Made by a program: the position numbers and the translations under genes. The notes beneath the pieces were generated by a model that was given only the letters and a program-made list of their open reading frames with translations, did not search any database and was not told where the DNA came from. Positions 1 to 10,725 of a DNA stretch of 64,000 bases are shown here, in pieces. The stretch is from positions 72,518,633-72,582,632 of the forward strand of contig OY294068.1 in assembly GCA_958510875.1 (NCBI GenBank), read 5' to 3'. Every line of letters begins with the position of its first letter. Position 1 is the first letter of the stretch. The DNA is from Endomychus coccineus (lineage: Eukaryota > Arthropoda > Insecta > Coleoptera > Endomychidae).

Positions 1-2244
1 GAAAAAAAACAAATTCGAGATAATCTTAGAGCTTTTCATTACGCGTATTTTGAGCTATTATAGATAGTTTTTGCTTCAGTAGAAGTCTAAATATTTATGT
101 AAACCTGTTTGGGACTGTAGCAGGGCCAATTTTGGGAGAATCGTGAAAATCAAAAATTCAATGGAAAGTAGATGATGACTTTCTCTATCTAAATCCAAAA
201 GTGTGACCTCTTAGCCGCATAAGAAATGAGACTTTCAATGTATTTAATTGATACACACTGATTTTATCTGTAGGATTTGCTCTCCACAAAATTCATTGAA
301 ATGTGCCTTGTCAGGGTTTTACCATACTCTGCCTATAAATTTTTTCGTATCAGCAAATATGAAAATTTTATGTTTACGAAATCTTAGGACTTTAGAAATA
401 AGGTTATTTCGAATGGTGGGGCACACCATTTGTAATTCTTCCAGCGAATAGCCCGAACCTTTCGAAGTTGAACCGGTTAACACAACGCATTTTGTACTAA
501 TACTTTCTACGCGCAATTCGGATGTGGTATGAACAAACAAACATTTTCGTCATCTTCTTTATGGTCAATTTTTGTCATATTTTCACAGATTCATGTTCAT
601 TACTGGAATTTGTGTATTAATAGTGCATAACTGAATTTAAATTAAAATCGTTTCCTCCTAATTTTTTTATTGTAATATTTTTTCCCTAAAGTCAAATTTG
701 TTTCGATAACATTTTTTGTTCCCACAATGCATTTCATACTTATCGCTTAGATTTGTACTGACCCAATAATGATAATTGAAGCATTTTTGGATAAGTTTCA
801 ATTTTGTCGTTTTTACATTTTTACCAACAACATGATTAAATATTGAAAAAGGGTTACTACCTCAATCTCATTCACGAAAGGAATGTGTGATATGGTGAAT
901 GCGCCAGGTATATTCGCTGATGAGACTAGGCTCATGAAATTTTTAAATTGAAATATCTATTACAATCTCGTTTTTGTATCACAAAATTATATATAATCGG
1001 AAATATACAACTGAAACTGATTTTTTTTATTCCTTAGAATTTTTTTTCTTTAAATTTTTTCATTGTAACATTTTTTCCATACAGTTTTATGTCGTTTAAC
1101 GCTTCACGACAATCGGAATCATACTCATCATTGTCCGTTGAATCAAGATCACTCGGTGCTCGGGTAGTCCAGTCGCAGGGTCACAAAAGTTGATTTGAAA
1201 ATTTGATATGGCTAATTTATATGTTTTCTTATGCTTTTGGATGCTCTGAAACAGGAAAACTGTTAAAAAATTTCTGAAGTGCCGCTGGAAAAGTTATGTC
1301 CATTTCCTTGCGGAAAAACTGGGAACGTTTCTGTTTTCTTCATTTATTTAAATTAATTTTGAAATAAAGCCTCCAATCACAAAAACACATGAGATCAAAG
1401 TCGTAGATAATACGCGTCGAATGAGCCGAGACAGAAGTCATTTGAAGGTTATGAGCCCGAGATAAGGCCCATTTTGTGATTTTTCAACGGCTTGAAACAT
1501 TTTTTTTGAATAGAAAAAAGATTGTAAAAATATTCAGTTTACGTGAAAAGTTGACATTTTGGATCTACTTTTCACTGGATTTTTTTTTGTCGTCATAATT
1601 TGTATTTTGCGAAAAACCGTAAAATTATAATTGCACGCTGAAAAATGCATCTTTTGACTCGAAACAGAATTCATTCTGTAGATTATGACAAATATCACCT
1701 AAAATAACCCATCAAATCACATTTTGCTATAAATGCAGAATTTTGGCGGAACTTTTTGACTTGAAAATTGAAGAAATTTTGAGGTTGGAAAATTCCAAAA
1801 ACAAAACAAATTTGTGATAATGTTAGAACTTTTCATTACGCTTATTTTGAGCTATTATAGATCAATTTTGCTTCAGTGGAAGTCTAGATATTTATGTAAA
1901 CCTGTTTGGAACTGTAGCGGTACCATCTTAAAATCCAAAACTCAATGATGATGACTTTCTCTATCTGACTCTTAGCCACATAAAAAATGATAGTTTGTAT
2001 GATAATTTTTTTTCTTTGACTCGCTCTAAAATTTTTTCATTTTCATCTTCTGATAAAATAGAAGTGCTTTTTATTCATCAATCTGTAAGAAAATAAAAGG
2101 ATTTGATCACATTCAAGCCATATCAAATTTTTCCGGATTCTCAGGGGATTGGGTCGACCGTGCGACTGAACTAGGGAGTGCACTTCTACAAAGCTTTAGC
2201 GAAATGATTAGAGAACTATATTCCTTTTGTTTTTATATTTACAG
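1..2244. other. Non-coding DNA with a dispersed direct repeat
   Basis: No convincing coding region is seen. The first ~245 bases recur in diverged form at about 1798-2000; both copies share the words TTTGAGCTATTATAGAT and ATATTTATGTAAACCTGTTT. This is a dispersed repeat of unknown family. The short ORFs here have neither protein-like composition nor recognisable motifs. Confidence 0.6.
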
Positions 2245-2565
2245 TTAAATCTGCATAGCACTGTCACTTTCGTGATCTTTGTCTTGGGAGTCATTGACAA
2301 GCACCAACCAATTCAGGCAATTGATTGCCTTGGAACTAGACGAATTCGTACTTGCCATCATTAATACACCAGCCATAGTTTTGTAGAGTCTTGCATGTTG
2401 ACTGCTGCAAATTCGCATTAAGGCAGATACTGGCAATAATGTATGAGCTTCACAGTAGCTACTGTGCAGTACAGCATGGAGGCAAAACATAAATATCTGG
2501 CCTCGAATATACTTCGTTGCTGAGTTGTGATCATTAACAGTGGCTTCATTATCAAGTCTATACAT
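2245..2565 (-). CDS. Possible host exon, function unknown
   Basis: This 106-codon minus-strand reading frame has a balanced, protein-like composition, unlike the AT-driven frames around it. It contains segments such as ALMRICSSQHARLYKTMAG and AINCLNWLVLVNDSQDKDHE and ends in DSAMQI and a stop. Upstream on the minus strand the sequence TTTTCAG then ATGCTAG precedes the first codon, so an exon preceded by a splice acceptor is possible. I do not recognise the family. It could be a terminal exon of a host gene reading leftwards, a gene relic or chance. No motif supports a function. Confidence 0.28.
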   Translation of the reverse strand: MYRLDNEATVNDHNSATKYIRGQIFMFCLHAVLHSSYCEAHTLLPVSALMRICSSQHARLYKTMAGVLMMASTNSSSSKAINCLNWLVLVNDSQDKDHESDSAMQI

Positions 2566-3780
2566 CTAGCATATGAACTGAAAACTGCTAAATTATTAAC
2601 GTTATTTTTGGCTGAGTCTTCAAATGTCTAATCATCAAAGCTTCCAATAACCTAAATGATTCATTTGTCTCATTACCGGAAAATTAAGCGTTATAATCAC
2701 ATCCAAGGGAGATATTTCGTTCTGACAATAGACATGTACACTTAAAACAGTCGTTATAATAACATATTACAAATTGGTGCTTAACTAAATGATGAATATT
2801 TACCTCTCAATACCGACCAATCGATCTGCAAAATATTATAATGAGAATTATTGACCACTAGACAAACAATACAAAAAGGAGCACCCTTTACTAAATGATG
2901 ATTTTATCAGAGATAATTCTCACTGATGACACTTTACATGCCTCCACAACATTCTCACAAAAATTGGTCTCAACTGAACAATCACTGAATCTCCTACTAT
3001 AATGAGATACAATTCCCTACACAAATAGTCAATATCATATAACTATTGTCATGAATAGCAGGTCATATTCCTATAAGACCCATGTCAAAGCAGCTTGTGA
3101 AACGACACGTTTCTATGACAATTGCGATAGCTATGTTACGTCTATTACAACGCATTTCAATGTCGTCATTTCCATGAATATTCCTTAATACAACAAATGG
3201 TTTCAACATTGGTAACCTAACGATTTCTTATCTTGACGATTTCGAAACGTGAGTGCTACGGCACATGAAATCGATCAGGCATTGAACTGAATGTAACGAA
3301 GTAGAATAGTAATAACTGTTCCGCTCATTTGGCTTATTCCCAGCTCAGAAGCCCAAATCCTCTACCAACACTTCAGACTATCAGACGAAGTTGAATTTCA
3401 AAAGTACCGAAATTAGAAGGGATGCTTTTTTTGTTAGAAATGCAGTTTATACGAAATATCAGACGAATATATTATCGATGGTCTAGAAAGATTGTTTTGC
3501 ACAATGTCAGAACTTGAGGCACAGTTTCTTCAAAATATGTTAGATTCAAATCCACATACTCTTCCAGTTTGCCTCCGAACTATTTTTGGTGAATTTCTGA
3601 TTTTAAAATATGAGTAAAGGTTATAAGCATTATCTCATTCAAACATTCTGTTAGAAACGAAGTCTTATTTTTCTGTGAATTTAAACATTATAATTCTTTT
3701 ACCGTTGAGATTACATAAACATTATTTTGGGCAACTAGGCTTGAGAGGAGAGTTGATTTTTATTGCCAAAATTACTAGGT
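2566..3780. other. Non-coding flank left of the BEL/Pao element
   Basis: No repeat family or long gene is recognised. The only item noted is the small exon-like ORF at 3504. The BEL element inserted just after this stretch, at the target GCCTG. Confidence 0.5.
3504..3617 (+). CDS. Small exon-like ORF (37 codons), unknown
   Basis: An ATG in the context CACAATGT opens a short frame with protein-like content (start MSELEAQFLQ, then NPHTLPVCLRTIFG). The triplets after IFG read GGTGAATTT, so a splice donor is possible there and the last eight codons may be intronic. If real, it would be the first coding exon of a plus-strand host gene, with the BEL element at 3781 lying in its first intron. No family is recognised, and chance remains quite possible. 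Confidence 0.22.
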   Translation: MSELEAQFLQNMLDSNPHTLPVCLRTIFGEFLILKYE

Positions 3781-3785
3781 GCCTG
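3781..3785. repeat. Target-site duplication of the BEL/Pao element (left)
   Basis: GCCTG here is repeated exactly at 10721-10725, just outside the other LTR. A 5-bp duplication is normal for LTR retrotransposons, and the match fixes both ends of the insertion. Confidence 0.9.
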
Positions 3786-4005
3786 TGTGAAGGATGGATC
3801 TCTTTTTTAATCGTGAAGAGAATTAAAACACACCTTGTAGATAGTAACTTCACTTAAAAAACATTAATATTGTACAGCTAATTAAGCTGCTGTCTTCAGT
3901 AGACCGGTTACATCTTCGTACTACCTGCTACCCGCTTGCGTCCCTTATACATGCGCAGAATCGCCGTTCTAGTTCAAATCTTTCAATACATATTTTAAAT
4001 ACTAA
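3786..4005 (-). repeat. BEL/Pao 3' LTR (~220 bp)
   Basis: This is almost identical to 9583-9785 plus 10703-10720, which is the other LTR interrupted by an insertion. The outer edge is fixed by TGTGAAGGATGG next to the GCCTG duplication. The inner edge is approximate, because the two copies diverge after ATTTTAAATACT and no clear polypurine tract can be seen. Confidence 0.9.
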
Positions 4006-4186
4006 AATATGTACTAATACATAAATAGTATTATGTGATATACGTCTGAGGTGCAATATTAAATAAAGGTAAGTACATATAAACATGGTTATTACAAACA
4101 TAAATGAAAATACATTCAGAACACACTAATAATTAAACATAAGTTCTAATAGTATATATACGGGTATTAATGTCTTCGGATGAAAC

Positions 4187-4831
4187 TCACTTTGTTTTAG
4201 GTATTGGCAACGCACTATACTGAGTTACAGAGCGCTTTATTATTCCGCACATGGTTTTCACTGTGACCACTCTTGTCACGTTGTCGATTTCTGGGTGAGT
4301 CTCGATTACTCTGCCTAATAACCATTTTGATGGAGGAGCAGTATTACTTTTGATGAGGACTAACATATCCTTTTCCAAAGTAGCAGATGCTGACTTCCAC
4401 TTCGTTTTTACTTGTAGTTCCTTGATGTATTCGTCACTCCATCTGGACCAAAATTTCTGGGTAAGGTTTTGTATCAATTGGTATCTAGACAACGTATTGA
4501 TTTTTGCTTGTTGCAGGACCTGCATCGGTAGTGACGTCATGGGTCGTCGAATCAGAAAATGAACAGCCGTCAAGGTTTCAAAATCATTAGGATTTGAGGA
4601 CAGAGGAAACAAGGGACGAGAATTCAAGACAGCTTCTATTTGAGTAAGTATGGTTGAAAATTCTTCATATGTTAAACTAGTATCCCCTATTATTTTTTTT
4701 AAACAGCCTTTCATGCTCTTTATGCCTGCTTCCCACAAACCGCCCATATTAGGAATGTAGGGAGGAATAAAATGCCAATTGATATTTTTAGTGGATGAAA
4801 ATTCAATTAGAGTTCTCGCCGATTTTGACAA
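4187..4831 (-). pseudogene. pol: BEL/Pao integrase C-terminal half
   Basis: The fragment begins near the end of the DDE core. It carries HFIPPYIPNMGGLWEAGIKS, where the glutamate of WEAG is the third catalytic acid, then RSWSDEYI-like and KWLLGRVIETHPE segments typical of the BEL integrase C-terminus and DUF5641-like tail. It overlaps the preceding pol piece by 25 bases in another frame, so a frameshift near 4807-4831 separates it from the first two catalytic residues. It ends at the natural C-terminus with a stop ~180 bases from the LTR. Confidence 0.88.
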
Positions 4832-6384
4832 AACTCACCGAGTTGCTTTAGCTCATCACTAGCTCCAACAAAATTCTTCCCATTATCTGAATATATGTCG
4901 GTAGGAATTCCTCTCCTCGATATAAAACGTCTCAATGTTGCAATGAATGATTCCGTACTCAGATCGGTAACTAACTCTAGGTGTAATGCCTTAGTGGTAA
5001 GACACACAAAGAGGGAGATGTAGCATTTTATTAATTTAAATCCTCTTCCCTTTTTAACTCTCAGAAGAAAAGGACCCGCATAATCTACACCGCTAATCTG
5101 AAAAGGGTACATTGGTGTTATTCTAGCTGAAGGCAAGTTACCCATTATAGGTGTGTTGGTAGTCGGGTTGTATCTAATACATTTTAGACACTCCTGAACA
5201 GTTTTTCCTGCCAAATTACGCCCTCCAAGAGGCCAATATCTTTGTCTTATAGAAGCTAATAACTGTTGAGGACCTGTATGTAATGATCTGACGTATTCTG
5301 TTTTAAAGAGTAATTTCGTAAAATTACTTTGAGCTGATAATAGTATCGGATGTTTCTTGTGAAATGGTAAATGCGATAGTCCTAGTCGACCTCCAACTCT
5401 TAAAACACCTTCGCTATCTATGAATGGTGTTAGGTTTAAAATCTTAGATTTTTTGGATATCCCCTTATTTGATTTTAGTAACTCAATTTCACCAATAAAA
5501 CTATCATTTTGTGCAATTTTTATCAATGTTATTAATGTAGTATTAAGTTCTCTGACTTGTAGTGGTCCAATATCTCTCTCAGTTTTATCATGTAACTGAC
5601 GGTTTATAATAAAACGTATGCAATAAGAAGCTACTCTCAATAATCGTCTGAATGTGGAAAATTTTAACCATAAGTCAATGTCAGGTAAATCTATAGTTAC
5701 ATTTACAGTGCGAATGGTTTTACGTAATTCGGGAATATTTTCCAGATTCACATCTCGTGAATGCTTATCAATATTTTCAAATATGTCGTTCGACTTAAGA
5801 CAAATGAGTCCATTCCACCATACCGTATTCTCGAGCAGTTGGTTAGGATAAATTCCCCGTGAGGCACAATCTGCTGGATTATCTTTTGATCTGATATAAA
5901 ACCAATTTGTAATTTCAGTTAAATTTTGAATGTTCGCAACTCGATGAGATACGAATGAATTTAGTGAACTAGGTTCTGTTTGTAACCAATACAATATTAT
6001 TTGCGAGTCTGACCAATAAAAACACTCGAAACTTTTAGAAAGGGAGCTTTTAACACTGCTCATGAGTTTAGCTAGTAGTTGTGCGGCGCATAATACCAAT
6101 TTTTGAATTGTAATCGCCTTTAATGGTGCAACCTTAGTTTTCGCACAAATCAATTGTATCTTACAAGTTCCATTGGAAAATGTTCTTGCATAAATGCAAG
6201 CCGCATATGCTTCTTGGGAAGCGTCGCAAAATCCGTGCAACTCTATACGTTCATAATTACTTGCAAATATATATCTTTCTATTTCTAAGTCATTTAACTT
6301 AAGAATTTCTGAACGAAATCGATCCCATTTTATTTGAAGATCATCGGGAATCGCATTATCCCACGAACTTTTTATAAGCCACAA
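4807..6384 (-). pseudogene. pol: BEL/Pao RNase H and integrase N-terminal part
   Basis: This 525-codon piece starts in the connection after the reverse transcriptase. FCDASQEAYAACIY is the start of the BEL RNase H-like domain, and FYWSDSQIILYWL holds a further acidic residue. Downstream, CLKCIRYN belongs to the zinc-binding integrase N-terminus; GVDYAGPF gives the first and YSDNGKNFVG the second catalytic aspartate. The C-terminal catalytic glutamate is in the next frame-shifted fragment. Composition matches the rest of the element. Confidence 0.92.
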
Positions 6385-6401
6385 TTTTTGGATAATTATT
6401 T

Positions 6402-7328
6402 TTAAATTATTATCAACGGACTTATTAATCCTGAAGGATCATAAATTTGTGCTATTTCGGATAAAATCATACGTTTAGTTGTAGGATGTATTGATTTAGA
6501 AATATTAATTTTATAGCCTAGAAGGTCCCTTTCATTTTTCCACAAAATTTCCAATGTTTTAGAATTACAATTATTCAAAATTAAAGATGAATCATTACTG
6601 TTATCAGCATTGAAACTTTGTAAAACTTCAGCATTATTTGACCTCCATTTATGTAAATGAAAACCGGCGCCTTTTAGTGCACGTATGATCTCCAAGCAAC
6701 TTGCTTGTAATTCCTCTATTGTATCTGCACCTGTGATTGAATCGTCAACGTACATATCATTAGACAAAATACTGCCAATTTTTCTATCATCTAAATTATT
6801 GGCTAATTCCTTAATACATCGGAGAGCTAGATAAGGTGCTGCTGTAGTACCGTATGTGACAGTATTCAATTGGTAAATACTCACTTCGTCCCCTTGACAG
6901 TAGCGCCATAATATTCTATGTAAATGCCTATACTCAGGATGCATTAATATTTGACAATACATTTTCTGTATGTCGCTAGATACAACATAAGAATATTGCC
7001 TAAACCTTATTAATATTGAAAATATGTCTCCATGAATTTTAGGTCCGATATACTGTAAATCGTTGAGCGACCATTCTGTATCCGATGGAGCCGACCCGTC
7101 GAATACTACTCGTAATTTCGTAGTGCTTTCTTCCTTTAGCACACCATGGTGTGGTAAATAATAGGTTACCTCATCGCGATCATTTTCCGGATCACATTTT
7201 TGCATGTGATTTAAGCGTTCATAATCTTTCATAAATTGAATATAAAGATCCTTAAATGATTTATTATTTTCGAAGGTTTTTCCTAATCTCAAAAATCTTT
7301 TCAATGCTGTATTATAGGAATTTCCCAA
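6402..7328 (-). pseudogene. pol: BEL/Pao reverse transcriptase fragment
   Basis: The segment has the BEL-type RT blocks in order: HHGVLKEESTTKLRVVFDGS near residue 75, then VVSSDIQKMYCQI (first catalytic aspartate), TVTYGTTAAPYLALR, and MYVDDSITGA near residue 192 with the paired catalytic aspartates. IAQIYDPSGLISPLII closes it. An in-frame TAA at 7329-7331 separates it from the upstream protease-RT linker, which still reads in the same frame (GEGRFVVKLPLKEPIP). A frameshift lies between it and the RNase H piece. Confidence 0.93.
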
Positions 7329-7649
7329 TTATGGAATGGGCTCTTTTAAAGGTAATTTGACTACAAATCGACCTTCCCCATCTCTATTCACGTCATTTTT
7401 GAATTGTTTTTCACATTCTAAATCGTCATTCGATAAATTAACATCAGCGTCACAATTTTCAATTTCCCAAAATTGTTTCAAGTCAAAAAATTAGTTCAGA
7501 ATCTATTGAGATGCCCCTTAACTCGGTTTTGTTTGATTAGGTAGTGCACCGGTTCCAATCCAACCTAATTTTGTTTTTCTTAAATTGATATTTGTATTAT
7601 TTAATGTTGTAGTATCACCTAAAATGTCCCAAAACATTTGTGCTCCTAC

Positions 7650-8183
7650 TTACATTTCAATAGGGTTCGACTTAAGAAATTGAGGATCCGCCAACGTTAT
7701 GTCTTTGGGGATCTCTAAATTTACAGACAAATCCGGTGAATATGATGTTATAGTCTTTAATACTAAACAGGAAATTGACCGTGTAAAAGACCCGTGTAAG
7801 GATTTTAGGGTTAAATTACATCGCGAATTTATTTTGGACGATATTTTACCTATTCCTGATATTGACATGTCAATTTTTTCTGTTTTTATGTGAAGTTTAT
7901 CACACATTTCCTGTGTTATAAAATTGGATTGCGATCCATTATCAAGTAATATACGGCACTTTTTAGTAATACCTTGACCTCCGTCAAGTTCTACAATAGT
8001 GGTTGATAATAATGTTTGTTGTTGTACATTGCTAATAGTTAGGGTTACTCCTTCCTTTTCTTGAGGCAACTTGTTCTTGTGAATTAATGTGTTATGTCTG
8101 GATTGACATTCATTACGAAATCTCTTTATTCTACAAGTGTCTACTGAATAATTTTTCCGTGGACAATTGTAACATAGTTTCAA
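7650..8183 (-). pseudogene. BEL/Pao zinc knuckle and aspartic protease
   Basis: The N-terminal LCYNCPRKNYSVDTCRIK looks like a degenerate CCHC knuckle at the gag end. CRILLDNGSQSNFI near residue 78 is the BEL aspartic protease active site, with asparagine-glycine where most retropepsins have DSG or DTG. This sits between the gag fragment and the RT fragment, as expected for gag-pro-pol order. Frames are broken on both sides. Confidence 0.82.
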
Positions 8184-8327
8184 TTCTTGAACCCTTTTGA
8201 ATCTATTGTTTACATCTAGCCTTAAAAACTCTGGACATATATCAAGTGATTACCCTCACATAGATTGCATGATATTATGGACTTATTATATGCTAACATG
8301 ATTGTAGATTTAAATTTTTGGTGACTA

Positions 8328-9188
8328 TCACCCATTGAAATCCTCATAATTCGGAGGGTTCAGATTCACTTTTTCTTTTCCCCAATCCTTTAATGTAATT
8401 TTATCTAATTTATTCGATGCGATATAAATGATTAGCGTGTCCCATGCGTTAACTGTTCCACCCAAAATCTCTAATGAATGTAAATGTCTGCTAATATTAT
8501 CGTTCAATTGTCTTAATAAAACAGAGGACTCTTTGTTTACCATTTGACAATCAAAAATCGCTTTTAGATGATTGTGCACTAATAAAGATTTATTATCAAA
8601 TCTATCACATACAGATCTCCAAGCATGTTCATAATTACATTCGGTAAATTCTATAGCTTCTATTACTCGAGTTGCCATGCCCTGTGAACTTGCACGTAAA
8701 TAATGATACTTCTGTATTCTATTTATTGAATTATTATTATGAATCAATGACTGGTAAATTTCTTTAAATTCGAGCCAGTTATCGTATGAACCATTGTATT
8801 TTGGTAAATTGATTACAGGTAAGTTTACTATTTGGTTTATATCGAGAGGTGGACCTAACTCTGCACTAGGAGTTATGCTGTCTGCGTCTGATAATTCATG
8901 AATTAAGTTGTTTGCTTTTGTAATTGACTCAAAATATGTACCGGCAAATTCTTCCCATTCTAAATTATGGGTATCTACCTCCTCATCTCCACAAATTGAT
9001 AAGATCTGCTCATTCATATTATCATAATCGTCTAAAAGACTTTCAATATTCCTTAACCTTAAGGTCAATTCAGAAATATTTTTTGTACTGATAATTTCGG
9101 CTTCACTTTTTGCTAAATAGTTCAGAAAGTTAGTCAATTTTCCCTTAACTGAACCCCGTTTTCTGATCAATTCTTTCAAAGTCGACAT
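8328..9188 (-). pseudogene. gag: BEL/Pao gag
   Basis: This 286-residue frame begins MSTLKELIRKRGSVKGKLTN and has a predicted helical N-terminus, then INLPKYNGSYDNWLEFKEIY and the downstream AWRSVCDRFDNKSLLVHNHL block. Both blocks are typical of BEL/Pao gag (DUF1759-like). The start codon lies ~380 bases downstream of the primer site. The 3' part is shifted out of frame before the zinc knuckle. Confidence 0.88.
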
Positions 9189-9564
9189 TTTGTGTTCGAT
9201 TTGTATAATGTAATAGATTATAGCCGATATTTATTATGTTTAAAAACTGTTTAATTTGAATAATAGTGTAACTAGTAACTATTAATGTATTTGATTGCTG
9301 TTATAGAAGCTATGTCTTGAATTTTCTAGGAATGACAAAATATGGAGTTGAACAATGAAATAATGTGATTGCCTGACCCTTCGTATTCGATTATAGCTGG
9401 TAGAATGGTAGGTTGCTTGCGTCAACTTGACTGACTCGCTGGAAGCTTTCGCGCTTAAACTGCAACGGTCGTCAGCGTCACCAATATTCTGGAACACCCA
9501 CTTGTAACTCACTTGTATTAATAAACCTTGATACTCTTATTTCAACAATTTGTTTTACTTGTTA
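9189..9564 (-). other. BEL/Pao untranslated leader
   Basis: This stretch lies between the primer-binding site and the gag start codon. The small ORF in it has no recognisable content. Confidence 0.7.
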
Positions 9565-9581
9565 TCCGGCTCGAAGGACCA
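9565..9581 (-). promoter_or_regulatory. BEL/Pao primer-binding site, tRNA-Tyr type
   Basis: On the minus strand this reads TGGTCCTTCGAGCCGGA, one base after the LTR edge. Its complement ends CTCGAAGGACCA, which matches the 3' end (acceptor and T-arm) of eukaryotic tRNA-Tyr plus CCA. This sets the direction of reverse transcription. Confidence 0.85.
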
Positions 9582-9582
9582 A

Positions 9583-10720
9583 TGTGAAGGATGGATCTCT
9601 TCTTTAATCGTGAAGAGAATTAAAACACACCTTGTAGATAGTAACTTCACCTAAAAAACATTAATATTGTACAGCTAATTAAGCTGCGGTCTTCAGTAGA
9701 CCGGTTACATCTTCGTACTACTTGCTACCCGCTTGCGTCCCTTATACATGCGCACAATCGCCGTTCTAGTTCAAATCTTTCAATATACAGGGTTAGTCAG
9801 TTTTTTGTAGCCAAACTGCAACAGGAGATAGAACAACTATTTTTAAGAAGAAAAGTTCAATAAACATATGTCGTAGTAGGCTTCGTTTCCGAGATTTAGG
9901 GTGTTGAAATTGAAAAAAAAAATCGTTTTTTGCGAATATCTCCGGAACCGTTTATCGTACAGAAAACAGCTTTTGTAAGCATTTTCTACTCATAGTAAGC
10001 TATGTTCTGTGTGATAAAAAATTTTTTTCTTACTCATAATTGGTGAAGATTTTGGAGGGGTAGTGGGTGTTTTTCTCCCCAACTTCTACGCCACTGGAAA
10101 AAAAACGGTTTTGAGACCGCCAATGTTTTCTACACAAAAAAGGTACTCCTGGTCATAAGCCCTAAAGTTGATCGTTTCCGAGAAAAATCAACTTTTATGT
10201 TGAAAAACATGGTCAATCCTTTGGTTTTGTTACTTGTTCTAACGTTTGAATAAAGTTTGTTTAATTAGTAAGAATTGACCATGTTTTTCAACATAAAAGT
10301 TGATTTTTCTCGAAAACGGTTAATTTTAGAGCTTATGACCAGGAGTACCTTTTTTGTGAAGAGAAGATTGGCGGTTCAAATGGTTGTCTCAAAACCGTTG
10401 TTTTTCCAGTGGCGTAGAAGTTGGGGAGAAAAACACCCACTACCTCTTCAAAATCTTCACCAATTATGAGTAAGAAAAAAAATTTTTATCACACAGAACA
10501 TAGCTTACTATGAGTAGAAAATGCTTACAAGAGCTGCTCTCTGTACGATAAACGGTTCCGGAGATATTCGCAAAAAACGAATTTTTTTTTTCAATTCGAA
10601 AACGAAGCCTTCTACGACATATGTTTATTGAACTTTTCTTCTTAAAAACACTTGTTCTATCTCCTGTTGCAGTTTTGCTACAAAAAACTGACTCACCCTG
10701 TATATTTTAAATACTTAACA
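9583..10720 (-). repeat. BEL/Pao 5' LTR, split by a fold-back element
   Basis: Bases 9583-9787 and 10701-10720 together form a ~223-bp LTR matching the one at 3786. The right terminus reads TGTTAAG on the minus strand. The 913-bp insertion at 9788-10700 must be younger than the BEL insertion. Confidence 0.9.
9788..10700. mobile_element. Fold-back (snapback) DNA element, 913 bp, TA target
   Basis: The whole element is one long palindrome: ~430-bp arms around a short centre near 10220-10275. The outer ends read CAGGGTTAGTCAG and CTGACTCACCCTG. TA at 9786-9787 and 10701-10702 is the duplication; removing the element and one TA restores the sequence of the other LTR with a single substitution. 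TA duplication suggests mobilisation by a Tc1/mariner-type transposase. No transposase is encoded; the short ORFs are arm shadows. Confidence 0.9.
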
Positions 10721-10725
10721 GCCTG
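10721..10725. repeat. Target-site duplication of the BEL/Pao element (right)
   Basis: GCCTG matches 3781-3785. Confidence 0.9.

Larger units (their letters stand above)
3786..10720 (-). mobile_element. BEL/Pao LTR retrotransposon, full length but decayed
   Basis: The element reads right to left. The order is 5' LTR (9583-10720, split by a fold-back insertion), primer site, untranslated leader, gag, protease, reverse transcriptase, RNase H, integrase and 3' LTR (3786 to about 4005). The 5-bp duplication GCCTG flanks both ends. BEL/Pao membership is shown by the RT with a YVDD catalytic box, the LLDNGSQSNFI protease motif and the integrase with GVDYAGPF and GGLWEAGIKSMK. The reading frame is broken into five pieces by stops and frameshifts, so the copy is dead. 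No envelope gene is seen. Confidence 0.95.

Noticed and set aside
10275..10469. 64-codon plus-strand ORF
   Set aside because: It lies wholly in the arm of the fold-back element; its mirror sequence is equally open, and it has no protein-like motif.
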